Assembly (NCBI GenBank): GCA_021464415.1
Contig: CM038466.1
Coordinates: 22,197,017 to 22,261,016, forward strand
Reading direction: 5' to 3'
Source: Lonicera japonica
Lineage: Eukaryota > Streptophyta > Magnoliopsida > Dipsacales > Caprifoliaceae
DNA: 64,000 bases
Positions 13,780 to 24,797 of the stretch are shown in pieces; the first letter of the stretch is position 1, and the number at the start of each line of letters is the position of its first letter. Position numbers and translations under genes: made by a program. The notes beneath the pieces were generated by a model, which saw only the letters and a list, made by a program, of their open reading frames with translations, made no database searches and was not told where the DNA came from.

Positions 13780-14690
13780 GTATTCATAAAAAAAATCAAT
13801 TGTTTTTTCCTAAAGAAGCTAATCCATCCGCCATCCGATTAGCTTCACGATAGCAAAAACTAATCCATAAAGCTTCAAATTCCGGAATGAGAGCCCAAAT
13901 ATCCTTAACCATCTCGTGATGAATTTGCATCATCGATGAGTCTCTACGAATCATATGTAAAACAGTATATGAATCAGTCTCGATGTGTATTTTCTTAATA
14001 TGTAATTTTAGAGCCATAAGCAACCCATCTCGAATGGCCGAGAGTTCAGCTAGAACATTGGAAGTCATGCCAATATTTGCAGCTAGCACCTAAATTAGTT
14101 GTCTAGTATGATCTCGATTAATCGCACCAATTCCGGCCATTCCTGTACTACTAGAAGATGCCCCATTAGTATTAAGTTTATATTCAGTTCTGGAAGAAGG
14201 CTGCCACGGTAAGGATAAAAGCTGTTAATTATTACCATTCCATAAACTGATAAGGGATGTGGCTGTCACATATTGATTGTAACTAGTTTCGGAAGTCCGT
14301 AGAATAGTATTGCAATCTATGATGGCATTCCGAAAAATTGCATTATTTTGAGCCGCCCACATATTCCAAAAAACAAATAGGATTTTGATATAGAGAGTGC
14401 CATGCACCATGAAAAAGAAATTGAGGAAAATTGAAATGTTCCCACTCCACCCAAGTAATCCGGAGTCTAAGTTGGTGAAAGAGAGGGCATTTGAGAAAAC
14501 ATTAATGATCAATCTCATCGATTTCAGCACATAGAGAGCATTGAGGAGTAAAGAGCATGGATTTTTTAAAAAGGTTGGCAGCCGTGGGTAACGAACCATT
14601 TAGAATTTGCCAAAAGACTACACCATCTGGCAACAAAACCATCAAGAAGAAGAGGAAATGTTAATAAGTTCAAATTCAGAAGTTTTCAAG
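13780..14690 (-). pseudogene. LINE retrotransposon remnant: zf-RVT and RNase H-like 3' end
   Basis: On the minus strand, about 14690-14450 gives a broken zf-RVT domain (start WQILNGSLPTAANLFKK, then a CSLCAE knuckle and a later His/Cys pair), as found after the reverse transcriptase in plant non-LTR elements. From about 14205 to 13796 follows an RNase H-like (RVT_3) domain: KLNTNGAS, then the ELSAIRDGL segment, ETDS, and a closing YREANRMADGLASLGKN. The first catalytic Asp (normally in LN.DG) is Asn here. Stops and frame changes interrupt both parts, so it cannot encode a working enzyme. The reverse transcriptase and endonuclease parts are missing, as expected for a 5'-truncated LINE. The last 97 codons (14089-13796) are open by chance. 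Confidence 0.85.
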
Positions 14691-16736
14691 AATTTGTAAA
14701 CTAAAAACGATTTTAAAAACTTCCTAAAACTTCTATTTTGTTCAAATATTACATGTCCTTAACCAACCCACCCCCCCCCCCCCCCCTCGTGTATCTTCTA
14801 CACGAATAGAAAGTCAAGAGTTATCCTTATATATTTTCAAATATCAACCAATATCAAGAAACCAAATCATTTACTTTTCATCTGATTCTATTATTTATTT
14901 TTTAAAAAAAATATCACAAATTAATCATCTACTTTAATTTTTAGATCATTATTAATGTACCAAAACTCAAGTAAAATAACAAGTGTGATATGTTCTAAAT
15001 AGTTGATCATGATGAAATTAATGTATTCTTAAAAAAATGTAAAAGTCAAATATAAAATATTTAATTAGAAACAAAGGGAGTACTATATATATTTATACTA
15101 TGAGATTCTTCTTTCAAATTTCAATGAATTACTTCAGCCTTCTCAATTTACGAATTTTGTTTATTCAACATATATAATTGACGGTAAAGAATATTGCATA
15201 TTTCTACTGGAAGATTTGGGCATTAATTTATTATATTCCACAGGAAATCGAGACATCCCAAAAAAGATTGTGAAATTCTTAATTTAATATATGCCACCGT
15301 TTTTTTAAATTTAAATTATACATTTTGGATTGAAAAATAATTTCTACCTATTGAAATTCAGGTCACATTCTCAAGTGGCCCGGCCCATACTCCCTCAGCT
15401 GTATTGGGCTTGGCCCGACATTTAGATACCGAATAACTACGATAAACGGACTCGGCAAGATTTGGCCCATAGCAATTATTAATCAAGATTTTCACAATCA
15501 TAACTTTTCTTTTTAATTGTACATATTATATATTAACGTATCTCCAAAGTAGATTTCAGTTTGTCTTACATCACGTTCAGAGGAAGAAATCTTTTTTTTA
15601 GATAAAAAAAATGTTTTCTTATCTGATTGTATGTCCCAGTAGATTTGCGACCTTTCATAATTGCATTATAGAGGAATCTTTGATCAACTGTCCATGTTTC
15701 TCAGATTAACTCTTGTGATGGTGTTGCTCTTGCATTATTCAGTTAAGCTTACTTCTCTGCTGCTCGCTATCGGACCAATATTAAAGGTCGTCGCCGCGGC
15801 AGTCGTTGAACGTTCAGGACTAGCGACCACAATAAGTAAAAAGGGAAAAAAAAATTGTTGCGAAAAAGATAAATCTCTATATAATGAACATAAATTTGTA
15901 AAATGTCCAAATGGCTATAACGATCAAAGAAAGCTCAGAAAGTATTACGTAGATATTATAAATCCTTACATTGAAAAATATTTTGGGCAAACTCTTTGAT
16001 CTTAGTTCCAAAAATGAAAGACCAATATGTTCAATTAGATTTTGAATTGAACACTAAATACAATTGCAGAGTTGAATTGAATTGAAACAACAAATACTGT
16101 ATTGGAAGTGACATCCATGAAAGTGATATAATTACACCCTAATTAGTTTATTTGTCAAGGGCAAAAGTACTGAAAAATGAGATTTGTATGGTATGTTGAT
16201 GCTTTTTTTCTTTTTTTACTAGTTAAAAATGTTTTTGGTCTCGGACAATTAAAGTTCAATACATATGAGATTCAAGCTTATATCAGTAGTTAAGAGTGTG
16301 ATATTTCATATGGCAGGATACAGTTCAATCCTCCTTTTCAAAAGCTACTCGAAGTTATCATTATTTGTATATGAAAAAAAATGTTTGTTACATGTGACTT
16401 AATTAATAAAGCAATAAAAAAAAAAGAAACGGAAGAGATTGTCCCAAATTTTTACCATAATTGTAGAGAAATGTCAGAATTAAATCCAAAAACAAAAGGG
16501 CAGGATTTTTCATCTAAATAGAAAATCAACCATCATTATTTAAGTACAAATTTTGGAATACAACACAAATTACAAACCCATATATATTTACTCTACAAAT
16601 TCTCCTATGTAATTTTTCTAATAAACATCAAATTTACAAATCTACCCTTCACATAAGGCAATTTAATTAACACAATCACCCTCGAAACTCCAAACAATAC
16701 ACCCCACTCTCCCAAAAAAAGAAGAAAAATGGAAAA
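14691..16736. other. Intergenic with C16 run and one unassigned reading frame
   Basis: A run of 16 C lies at 14771-14786. Near 15062-15082 the words AACAAAGGGAGTA look like one end of a degenerate Stowaway MITE. A 112-codon frame at 15661-15999 is listed separately. The rest is AT-rich sequence without recognisable content. Confidence 0.45.
15661..15999 (+). CDS. Hypothetical small protein, unrecognised
   Basis: This open frame of 112 codons starts MHYRGIFDQLSMFLRLTLVM and has a hydrophobic stretch over residues about 11-50, then a basic, lysine-rich tail with a CC pair (residues about 77-78) and one more Cys. It might be a small membrane or secreted protein. I know no family like it, there is no visible intron or promoter signal, and codon use is AT-biased like the surroundings. 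It may equally be chance or a decayed fragment. Confidence 0.2.
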   Translation: MHYRGIFDQLSMFLRLTLVMVLLLHYSVKLTSLLLAIGPILKVVAAAVVERSGLATTISKKGKKNCCEKDKSLYNEHKFVKCPNGYNDQRKLRKYYVDIINPYIEKYFGQTL

Positions 16737-17111
16737 TCACATAACGGGCACTGGAAATTCTACCTGGGAAGCACCGTCACTACTATTACTACTACTAGCA
16801 GTAGAGTCACGATTCTCGTCAGTGGTAGATGACTTCTTTATAAATTCGATGCAATCGGCCACGGCTTCACTATGATGAGGATCATTCGGGTTATAACAAC
16901 GATATTGGCCATTATTACTACTGCTGCTGCTATTATTGTTAGGTGATCGTCGAGTCTCTCCATTATGGGTATTGGATTTGGAAAGAGCCGACAACATGAT
17001 TAGTCGAAAGACGGCCTCCCTGAAGCGGTCGAGAAGGGTCATGGGGGAGAGCCGGGGGCTGCTTTTCCGGCTCCCTCCTTTGAACCTTGGCATGCATAGG
17101 TGACTCTTCAT
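16737..17111 (-). CDS. Conserved plant small protein with HSEAVADCIEFIKKS signature
   Basis: The protein is 124 residues if translation starts at MKSHLCMPRFKGG. An in-frame ATG upstream (17189) would add 26 Lys/Gln-rich residues and is less likely. Conserved parts are SPMTLLDRFREAVFRLIMLS near the N terminus, a Ser/Asn-rich linker, YNPNDPHHSEAVADCIEFIK in the middle, and a Ser-rich acidic tail. These two blocks recur in a family of short plant proteins of unknown function, from memory of plant proteomes; some are loosely labelled Josephin-like in databases, but no Josephin cysteine protease domain is visible. Single exon. No signal peptide or clear membrane span; the block around FRLIML is only short and amphipathic. 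It lies between WUS and the WEB gene and points away from the latter. Function unknown. Confidence 0.75.
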   Translation of the reverse strand: MKSHLCMPRFKGGSRKSSPRLSPMTLLDRFREAVFRLIMLSALSKSNTHNGETRRSPNNNSSSSSNNGQYRCYNPNDPHHSEAVADCIEFIKKSSTTDENRDSTASSSNSSDGASQVEFPVPVM

Positions 17112-17189
17112 CTCCTTTATTTCTTTCTTTTGGTTTCTCCAACTTTTTTTCTGTGTAGTTTGTTTTTTTTTCGTGTTTGGTCTATGCAA

Positions 17190-17849
17190 CGAAAATAATG
17201 GAACATTGTTAGGTTGTATTTAGTTATACGGGAATCTTGGGACAAACAAACCTCACCAATTAATACCATATTTTATTGGATACGTGCATCTATGTATCGG
17301 ATGTAACTAGGCTTGAGCAGCTTCAACATGGCTACAAGCTAGCCGAGCTAAAATGACTAAAAACAAAAAAACACAATAATTCTAGATTGACACGTGGTCA
17401 TCACGTAATGGTTGGAATGTGTGATCTATATGAAATTTATCATTATCAATTTATCACAGACCATTTTAACTGACGAGTAATCATCAAATTGAAAAGTCAT
17501 TGTTCTTTATGTCAAATATATAAATATGTACGCATATAACAACTCTCGGAAAAATGTTAATTTTGTCCCATATCCGCACATTTAAAAGTCGATCCTCTAA
17601 ACATAAAATTGTAATTGCTATATACGAGAATCTGTTACTTGTTTAATACATGTCATACTCCCTTAAGGATCACCTTAAAATAAAATTAGGTTATTGGAGC
17701 CAAAACAATATTTGTCTAAGCAAGCAGGCATTATCCTCGAATCAATGAATATTGGGAGAAAAAAATTGATAATTCACACTTTGAATACGACTACTGTTTC
17801 TAAGGGGACAAATATCAAATGCAATAATATATATATATATATATAATAG
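17190..17849. other. Intergenic, nothing recognised
   Basis: This is the 5' flank of the small gene at 16737-17111. It is AT-rich, with a TA run at 17827-17844 that abuts the MITE beginning at about 17850. No gene or RNA is seen. Confidence 0.5.
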
Positions 17850-18041
17850 GTAGTGATAACGTGTGCTCTTAGGGCACATGTTAAAGACCTAAATATAGAA
17901 AGAAATTAGAGTTTGCATGAAAATTATTATAACATTAAATGCATGTTAAGCTTTTATTATAACATTAAATGCATGTTAAGCTTTTATTATTTCTATATTT
18001 AGGTATTTAACATGTGTCCTTAGGGCACATGTTATCACTAC
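17850..18041. mobile_element. MITE with palindromic ends, containing a 30-bp tandem duplication
   Basis: The ends GTAGTGATAAC and GTTATCACTAC are exact inverted copies, and pairing extends inward about 60 bases with a few mismatches (left GGGCACATGTTAAA and CCTAAATATAGAAA, right mirror). The terminal segment is itself partly palindromic (GTGCTCTTAGGGCAC). The interior has a 30-bp unit repeated twice in tandem (about 17928-17987). No clear target-site duplication was found, so the superfamily is left open. Confidence 0.7.
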
Positions 18042-18689
18042 TCATATATAATTATGAGACAGTTGTTAACGTTAAGCATGATTAGCTTTGATCATGAGGT
18101 GACTGGGTGTTGGAGCTTCACATCAGTAGAAATAGTTGTTTGATAATTATAATGTATAATTTAGTGATGAGCATTATAATATAAAGTCATTATTGAGCTC
18201 GGAATCAATGGCTTATAATCGACACACGCTAGATGGCGCTTTTGGTTGGGACCAAGGATCGACCAGAAAAGAAGAACAATCAAATATAAATTGGAGGCCT
18301 TGTCACAATTTATTTATTTATTTTGGAAATGAATGGGGAATCTTTGCTTAATTTGCACTTCAAGTCAAACACCACAACACTAAATGGCCCGTAAAATTGG
18401 ATTACGTTTGGGAATTTTCCAACGTTTTTATTGTAAACTAATATAAAAGCATATCTTAATTTATATAAGAATTTAATATTTTTGCCAATAACTTTGTTGC
18501 TCGTTAGCCCTTTTCTTATTCTCATAACAAACAGGTTTTGGGTTCGATTCTTATGAATGTGGTTATCGAACATTTTATTTATATCCATCCGTTGTTGTGG
18601 TAGTTTATGTCTACCCTTTTTTGTGATGGTTTTCTAGTGTAAAAAAAAATAATCTATATTTTTATATAAAATGTATATGGTCTTTTTTT
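18042..18689. other. Intergenic, nothing certain
   Basis: No gene is seen. The open frame at 18310-18588 (minus) has no recognisable features. The phrase GGGTTCGATTCTT near 18540 looks like a pol III B box but has no matching A box at the right spacing. Confidence 0.4.
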
Positions 18690-18840
18690 TCTTTTTCTTT
18701 TTTTGGTTTCCCACGAGGTATCCGGGCCAGTTTTCGCGCACCTCGACTAATCCCTGTTCGCGGTTCGTGGCTGCCGCTGGCCAAGTATTATTTTGACAAC
18801 GCCAGTGTTCGACCTTGAGAACTCCGAATCTTTTCTTTCA
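18690..18840 (-). mobile_element. Au-SINE copy
   Basis: Read on the minus strand, it contains GGTCGAACACTGGCG near the 5' side (B-box-like), then GGGATTAGTCGAGGTGCGCG and CTGGCCCGGATACC, ending in a T-rich and then A/T-rich stretch. GATTAGTCGAGGTGCGCG followed by a GGCCCGG block is the diagnostic 3' body of the plant Au SINE family. The 5' end is truncated or too diverged to see an A box. Confidence 0.8.
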
Positions 18841-21417
18841 CTTGTACATAAAATGTGTTCCGCCTTTTCTATTTAGGGAGATATAATTAAGATGTGTTAT
18901 TAATAATTTTTAATTTAAACAATTGATTACCTACTTGAAATTAATGCTATTCTTTAAATGTGCAAAAACAAGAAAAAAGAAAAAGGAACTAATTGAGAAA
19001 GGATCAAATATATTTTTTTTTTCAAAAAATGCAAGGTGCGCTCACTAGATTAAGTCCCAATTACACCGGTCAAAGATAGTTCTTTTATGCTGGAACTATG
19101 ATATTCACAGATTTCAATTAAAGGATCTTTTAGCATCCAATCTTTGTCAAAAGAAATTTTTTGGATTCGCTCCACTAGTTGGTTTTTTAAAAAAAAAAAA
19201 TTGTAGTTCTTCAGGTATGATATATATACCTTTTATAAGGACTTAAATATACATATAATAAAGTATTTTTCTGTCTTAGATATTATATTTATTACCAAGA
19301 AATCTTGGTTCAATGGTGACAGATATTGATACAGTATTTGTAACCGAAAAAATTCTATTTACAAATACTGTAAGTATGACCGAGAAATCAGAAATACTGA
19401 ATATGAAGAATTGTATTTTTTGAAAAAACAACAACGACAAGCTCTAAAATAATAGAACAGGATCACATCCGCATAATGAATCATAAACTTTGAAAATGAT
19501 TTAGAAAATAATTTGTCATAATTCAGAATAATTTACCATAATTAAATACTGTATATCATAAGCCACTAGCTACTACTAGTAGCTAGGTTAAGCCGAGGGA
19601 GGGTTAAAGGTGAGCCAATGGCTCGATCATGGCTAGGAGTTGACAAAAATATTTGTCTTATTAACTGCAAGAATTCACATGCAAACATGTGCAAACTTTT
19701 ATTAATTTTAAGAGTCTCAATGATTAATTTATATTCATGCAGTGCTTTCTCACCTCACCACATATATCTTTTTTATTCGTTAAATACAACCGACTTACCG
19801 ACCACACACTACTCTACGGCTCCACGCATTGTTGAATCGTCAATATGTATATTAATTGTTGTTATTGCTTTTAGGGAAAAGAAATATATAGTTATATACG
19901 ACAATTTTTATGTTCTACAATTCTCTGACGATGCAGACAAGGATAAAGAGAAAGAGCTAAAGAGAATATTTTATTTTAAAGATTAAATATATTAATTTTA
20001 ATATAATTAATATTTGAGAAAAATTAAATTCTTAAATAAAAGTGATATATTCTTAATTTGAAACTATAAAACCAATATCTTGAAAGGTGTTCATTCATCA
20101 ATGCATGAAATCCATCTATTGGTAATAAGAATTGATTATAATAATTGAACTATCTCTTTTATTGTTTATATTTTTTATTTTAACTTAAATCTATTATCTT
20201 TACATCATGTGTACATAAAAATTAAACGTGTATTCGCATTACGTGTAATTTGTATCTAATTTATTAAATTTGAGGGATATAGATGAAGGGGATGTAAACT
20301 GTTAAATGTGGTACGCGAAGGGAATGGGGGATTATCTCCTCCATGTTTTGATGTTCCAATTAGATTTGCTGTTGGGTAACCTTTATTCTTTTTAATATGT
20401 AAAATTTGTGAGTGGGTTATTATCTTATTATTTATTTTTATGTGTTGACTAATCGAACAAAATGGCAAATGGACAGGTGAGTCGTCGTCTATCACTCTCA
20501 ACGCACATGTTATCTTAAAGATTTGTGGTCCCTTGAAACATCCATGAACATACATACCTTATAAAGAAAAAGAAATTTTAGAAGAATTTAGGTTGAAAGA
20601 AGAATTTGGCTGGCCCAATATGAATTTATTGTGGGCTGGACTTCAACCTGGTCATTTTGTTCTACGAAAACCAAATATATATCCCTATTATCACTAGAAT
20701 AGATGTTACATTTTGCATACAGCGATAATTTTACGATACAATTTTTTATACAAGTCATTATACAAGGCATAAAAGCACCACTAACACACTAAAAGGTGGA
20801 CAGTGTAACTAAAGATTCTGCAACTACTTACATATAAGTCAAACCAAGAACGTTCTTCTTCTTACGAGAATAAGGAGAACGCCAAGACTACTGACTTGCA
20901 CAATTTCTAAATCATTTGTCTTATCACTGAAGTTTAAATAATGTCTAAAATTGTTATTAGGGTACTTATAACATGCAATAATTTCCAATTATTGAGAGGC
21001 ACAATAGCTTCACCTTTCTTTGTAATATGTGTTTTGAGCAAAATTAATTAATAAAAATACATTTAGAAGATAATGTATGTTCTTATAAATGGCGAAATAT
21101 CCTCTTTTCATCTCCAAATCATGAGACAAGTGTCAATCTTTTTATAAATAAATCTTTAATTCACTGTGGTGATCGACTGTGGTCCATTGTCAACATAAAA
21201 TGAACTTGTTTAATTCGCAAAAGTTGTGACATTAATTCTACTCTAAACAAGGCCTCTCAAAATAGAAAATGCAGAACGTTCGCAGCAACAATGTTATTGC
21301 CAATCGAATATACATGTATGTAACGTGTAACATTTTATTCGAATTGATAACAACAAAAGAGAATCAAACTTGAGTACTTTTACTTGTACAGTATTTTAGC
21401 CCAGAATATACACCTCA
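18841..21417. other. Intergenic, no supported gene
   Basis: The longer open frames here (19618-19986 plus; 20256-20555 and 20588-20770 minus) have no domain, no repeated motif and AT-driven composition, so I do not call them genes. No transposon with both ends was found. Confidence 0.45.
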
Positions 21418-22333
21418 CTAGGTAGAAATTGGAGAGTCAGCTTCTTGGCTACCCTTCTTTTTTGAAAATATCCCTCCAATGAAAGGCATTAAAAGCTTCC
21501 TTTTCGTCTTCTTTTTAACATTAATCTCTTTAGCAAGTAAATTAGGACTTGCAAATTTCACAATCCTCTTCTTCTCAAAGTGCTCGAATCCATCTTCTTT
21601 TTGTGGCTTGACTACTTCAATTTCAGGCGTGTTTTCAACTGATTTGAGCTCTTCAATCTCGGGATCATCAACTAGTAGTTGTTTTAGGTATCCTTTTGAT
21701 TTCATTTGTTGTACCTCCCTCTTTGTTTGTTCAACCTCTTGTTTAAGAGACGTGAAGTAATTAGCCATGATGTTGCCTTCTTCTTTTGCTTTTTGTAGGC
21801 TTTGTTTTATCTCTTCAAGCTCAATTGCTATAGGTCCAACTCTGGATTGGTAATGGGTATTTTCACTTGCTTTAATTTGCATCTGACAGACATGTTAGAG
21901 GCAATGATGTTACACAATTTTAATTTAATTGCAAAGTACATACTTACAGTAAGGAGCGGAGTACGTCAAAATTTTTATTAATGCAAACGATTTTAGTACT
22001 ATTTTCTTTTTCATTTAAACAATAATTTAGTGCAACGAATTTAATTAAATTAGTTAGGCCACATCATCATCACTATAGTTATTACGAATATTAATTTAGA
22101 CTTATTAATTAATTAGTATTATTGTAATAATACTGATCGATCTAACATCAAGAATGACATGAGTGTAATATTGGTAAGGAAAGTTAGAAGCAAACCTCTT
22201 TGAGCTTGTTGCCGTAGATTTCCCCGACTAAAACCGTCTCTCCAAACGACATAACCGCATCTTTAACGGATCGGAATGGTGGGCGCATGTCGATCACAAC
22301 CCTTCCTCTCACTATCAATCCCTCTTCCTCCAT
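21418..22333 (-). CDS. Short WEB family (DUF827) coiled-coil protein
   Basis: Two exons: 22333-22196 (46 codons) and 21882-21418 (154 residues plus stop), with a GT-AG intron between; phase 0. The 200-residue product begins with the WEB family signature VVIDMRPPFRSVKDAVMSFG (residues 12-31), then GETVLVGEIYGNKLKE, then a coiled coil over residues about 60-115 (heptad-like E/K/Q repeats). A basic C-terminal part follows (VKKKTKRKLLMPFIGGIFSK). WEB (weak chloroplast movement under blue light) proteins of this short type are cytoplasmic coiled-coil proteins. Larger members (WEB1, PMI2) act in chloroplast photorelocation, but the role of the short ones is not settled. A close Arabidopsis gene neighbours WUS (At2g17940 and At2g17950, from memory), so its position near WUS here supports orthology. 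No frame break. Confidence 0.88.
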
Positions 22334-22706
22334 CTTTCCCCTTCCACAACGTCAATTATTACTTCACTCTCTAAAGCTTCTCAAACACTTGCATATATAC
22401 AACATGTCCAAGGAATATAAATGCGTGTGTTTATTTAGAGAGATAGAGAGTTGTTAGTAATGGAGGGGGGTGAGTTTAGATTACTTAAAGGGAGTTGAAT
22501 GAAATAATTAATGGTGTGGGGAGCTTCATTTCTTTGCTTAGAATTCTGTTAACTGATTGGAGGGTGATGTTGATGTTTCCACCCATTTCTAAATTCAAAG
22601 GCCATCTATTTTGGCAAAATGATTATCTCCTCACCAAATTCTAATTTGAGAAATTGTATTGCATGTATGTTTCCAAAGTTGTACATTGGCAATAGAACCA
22701 TCCAAA
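22334..22706. promoter_or_regulatory. Presumed promoter of the WEB family gene
   Basis: This is the interval between the WEB gene start and the Pack-MULE insertion. A TATATA word on the minus strand lies at about 22393-22399, some 60 bases upstream of the start codon, and a GA run at 22439-22452 may be in the leader. The transposon inserted about 380 bp upstream of the start codon. Confidence 0.35.
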
Positions 22707-22715
22707 ATTACTAAA

Positions 22716-23563
22716 GAGTTATTAAAAATTTACCCCTTTAAAGTTTACCCGCTTTTGCATTTTCATCCATGAAGTTTAATTTGTATAACTCCCATCCTTA
22801 AAGTTTGAATCCGATTTCACATTAGTCCAAAACCTGCTTTTGCCTTGCGCACATTGCAAATGTAGCAGGGGAAAAATCATCCAACAGCAATATTGCATCT
22901 TCTTCCTCAACCATCTCCTCCATTAATGAGCATTCAGCTGAAATAGAGCTTAGAATTAAGTAATCAAAAGCCTTGGTACCCAAAACAGAGGAAACTATGG
23001 CTTTATCCTCATAATTCCATCCCATACCCATCTATACTTTCATCACTAAATCCACAAATATGCTTGAAATTTCAACACGTACCCAATTCTTTTATACCGT
23101 AAACAAAGAAGAAAAACTCAATTCCAAGATTTTCCCCCAAATTCAAATTCAATATATTAAAGAGAGAGAGAGCTTCGTTGATTGAAACACCCTCGAAAGT
23201 TTTAGAGAGAGAGAGAGAGCCCGTCGGAAGTTTGCGAGACGCGGCAATGTCGTGAAATGGAGGTGTGGCAATGGAGGTGGTTGTGTAGCAGTGGCGTTGT
23301 TAACCGGCAGTGGTGTTGATGGTGTGAGGTGGCTGAAAAAGGAGGTGGTAATGGAGGAGTGATGAGATGGTTGAGGAAGAAGAAGCAATATTGATGTTGG
23401 ACGATTTTGCCCCTGCTACAGTTGCAATGTGCAAGGCAAAAGCGGGTTTTGGACTAATGTGAAATTGGATTCAAACTTTAAGGATGAGAGTTATGCAAAT
23501 TAAACTTCATGGATAAAAGTGCAAAAGCGAGTAAACTTTAAGGGGGTAAATTTTTAATAACTC
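22716..23563. mobile_element. Pack-MULE (848 bp) carrying the 5' end of a bHLH gene
   Basis: The element is bounded by inverted repeats of about 205 bp with scattered mismatches (22716-22925 and 23350-23563; termini GAGTTATTAAAAATTTACCC and its mirror). It is flanked by an exact 9-bp duplication ATTACTAAA (22707-22715 and 23564-23572), the hallmark of Mutator-like elements. There is no transposase. The unique middle part holds a captured host gene piece (see the next entry), which defines a Pack-MULE. GA runs and a long purine-rich stretch at 23160-23215 look like the captured gene's 5' leader. Confidence 0.93.
22921..23031 (-). pseudogene. Captured bHLH (MTB/JAM-like) N-terminal fragment inside the Pack-MULE
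   Basis: On the minus strand, the reading frame from 23031 gives MGMGWNYEDKAIVSSVLG followed by TKAFDYLILSSISAECSLM. This resembles the extreme N terminus of bHLH-MYC_N proteins of the MTB/JAM (bHLH13/bHLH3-like) group, where an EDKAMV..VLG..AFD/E.L segment opens the protein. The frame runs on into the left inverted repeat and stops at 22822 (69 codons in all), so only the first exon start was captured. The start codon of the parent gene is kept. Assignment is by remembered family pattern, not by a search. Confidence 0.65.
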
Positions 23564-23572
23564 ATTACTAAA

Positions 23573-23893
23573 ACTGATGGAATTTCAATTTGACAAAATT
23601 TAAGATAAACACTGAACTAAACAATGCAATTTAGCTTTATAAAAATTACAAGTATAATTCAACTAGTAAGCACAACTACGTCTCAATATCCTATTATTTC
23701 TTCTAGGATTTGAAAAATAATCTTGAAATAGATTTTAGATTTCTCTAGTAAGGTAGTTGGTCCAAAAGTGGACCATATCTACTTGATTTGGACATGATCG
23801 CTCTCATATTTATCGACCCCACCTTTTTTTGTATTTTAGTCTCATAACCTCGTACACTGTTGGAGTTAAACCCCACTTGTATTAAACTTGCGA
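23573..23893. other. Intergenic spacer, nothing recognised
   Basis: This short AT-rich spacer lies between the Pack-MULE and the tandem duplication. No gene, RNA or element end is visible. Confidence 0.5.
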
Positions 23894-24625
23894 ATTAAGC
23901 CAAGGACGGAAGCGATTAAAAATAAGACCAATAAAAGACACCACATCAGAAAAACAGGCCTAAAGTGAAGCAAATAAATAATCCAAATGCACAACTAGAC
24001 CAAAAGATTGCACTACCTTGACTAAATTACACTTGTTCGTCTTTCAATTTCTCTCTTAAACTCGATTTTTTGTCAATTGAAGCTTTTGCACTATGTGAAT
24101 GCGCACCATAAGTCCTTCGGTTCAAAGTACTATGTCAATTGAAGCCTTAATTTTCCATGTTAACATTCATCTAAATGCTAAAATAGGCAAATGAGATTAA
24201 TGAGTAGGACCTCAGCATACAATCATAGAATCTGGTTAAACAAACAAATAACCAACTTAATTATTAAGCCAAGGACGGAAGCAAATAAGAGACACCACAT
24301 CAGAAAAACAGGCCTAAGTGCAAATAAATAATCCAAAGCACAACTAAAGATTGCATACCTTGACTAAATTACAGTCTTTCAATTTCTCTCTTAAACGACA
24401 ATTGAAGCTGCACATGCGAGTCCTTCTCAAAGTACTATGTCAATTGAAGCCTTAATTTTCCATGTTAACATTCATCTAAATGCATGTGGAGTAAAATAGG
24501 GAAAAAAAATATTCAAATGAGATTAATGAGTAAAATTATAACTTAGTCACACCTCATGACCTCAGGCATAGCAGCACAATCATTAGAATCTGGTTAAACA
24601 AACAAATAACCATCACTTAATTGAG
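23894..24625. repeat. Tandem duplication (about 369 and 363 bp) with reciprocal micro-deletions
   Basis: Unit 1 is 23894-24262 and unit 2 24263-24625. Both start ATTAAGCCAAGGACGGAAGC and share CACCACATCAGAAAAACAGG, CCTTGACTAAATTACA, CAAAGTACTATGTCAATTGA and GAATCTGGTTAAACAAACAA. Differences are almost all small gaps of 1-25 bases, some in one copy and some in the other, with few substitutions. It sits in the 3' flank of the acidic protein gene. Confidence 0.85.
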
Positions 24626-24640
24626 ATTTTAGAATGTCTA

Positions 24641-24641
<1 letters not shown>

Positions 24642-24672
<31 letters not shown>
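24642..24672. repeat. Poly-C run, 31 bases
   Basis: An uninterrupted run of 31 C on the plus strand, just downstream of the tandem duplication and about 125 bases past the stop codon of the acidic protein gene. Length in such runs is unreliable in most sequencing methods. Confidence 0.9.
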
Positions 24673-24797
24673 ACCAACAAAAAGGAGAAAGAAAACATTA
24701 TTCATAAAAACAAGAAAAGAAACAGAAATGGTGTCACGAGAAAGACACACCTAACAAAATTCAAACACCACCCATAGCTTCGAACTTTCATTTTTCT

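Noticed and set aside
18530..18600. B-box-like GGGTTCGATTCTT, possible SINE or tRNA
   Set aside because: No A box, no clear borders or tail.
19618..19986. 122-codon plus-strand frame as a gene
   Set aside because: No domain, no conserved motif, and composition follows the AT-rich background.
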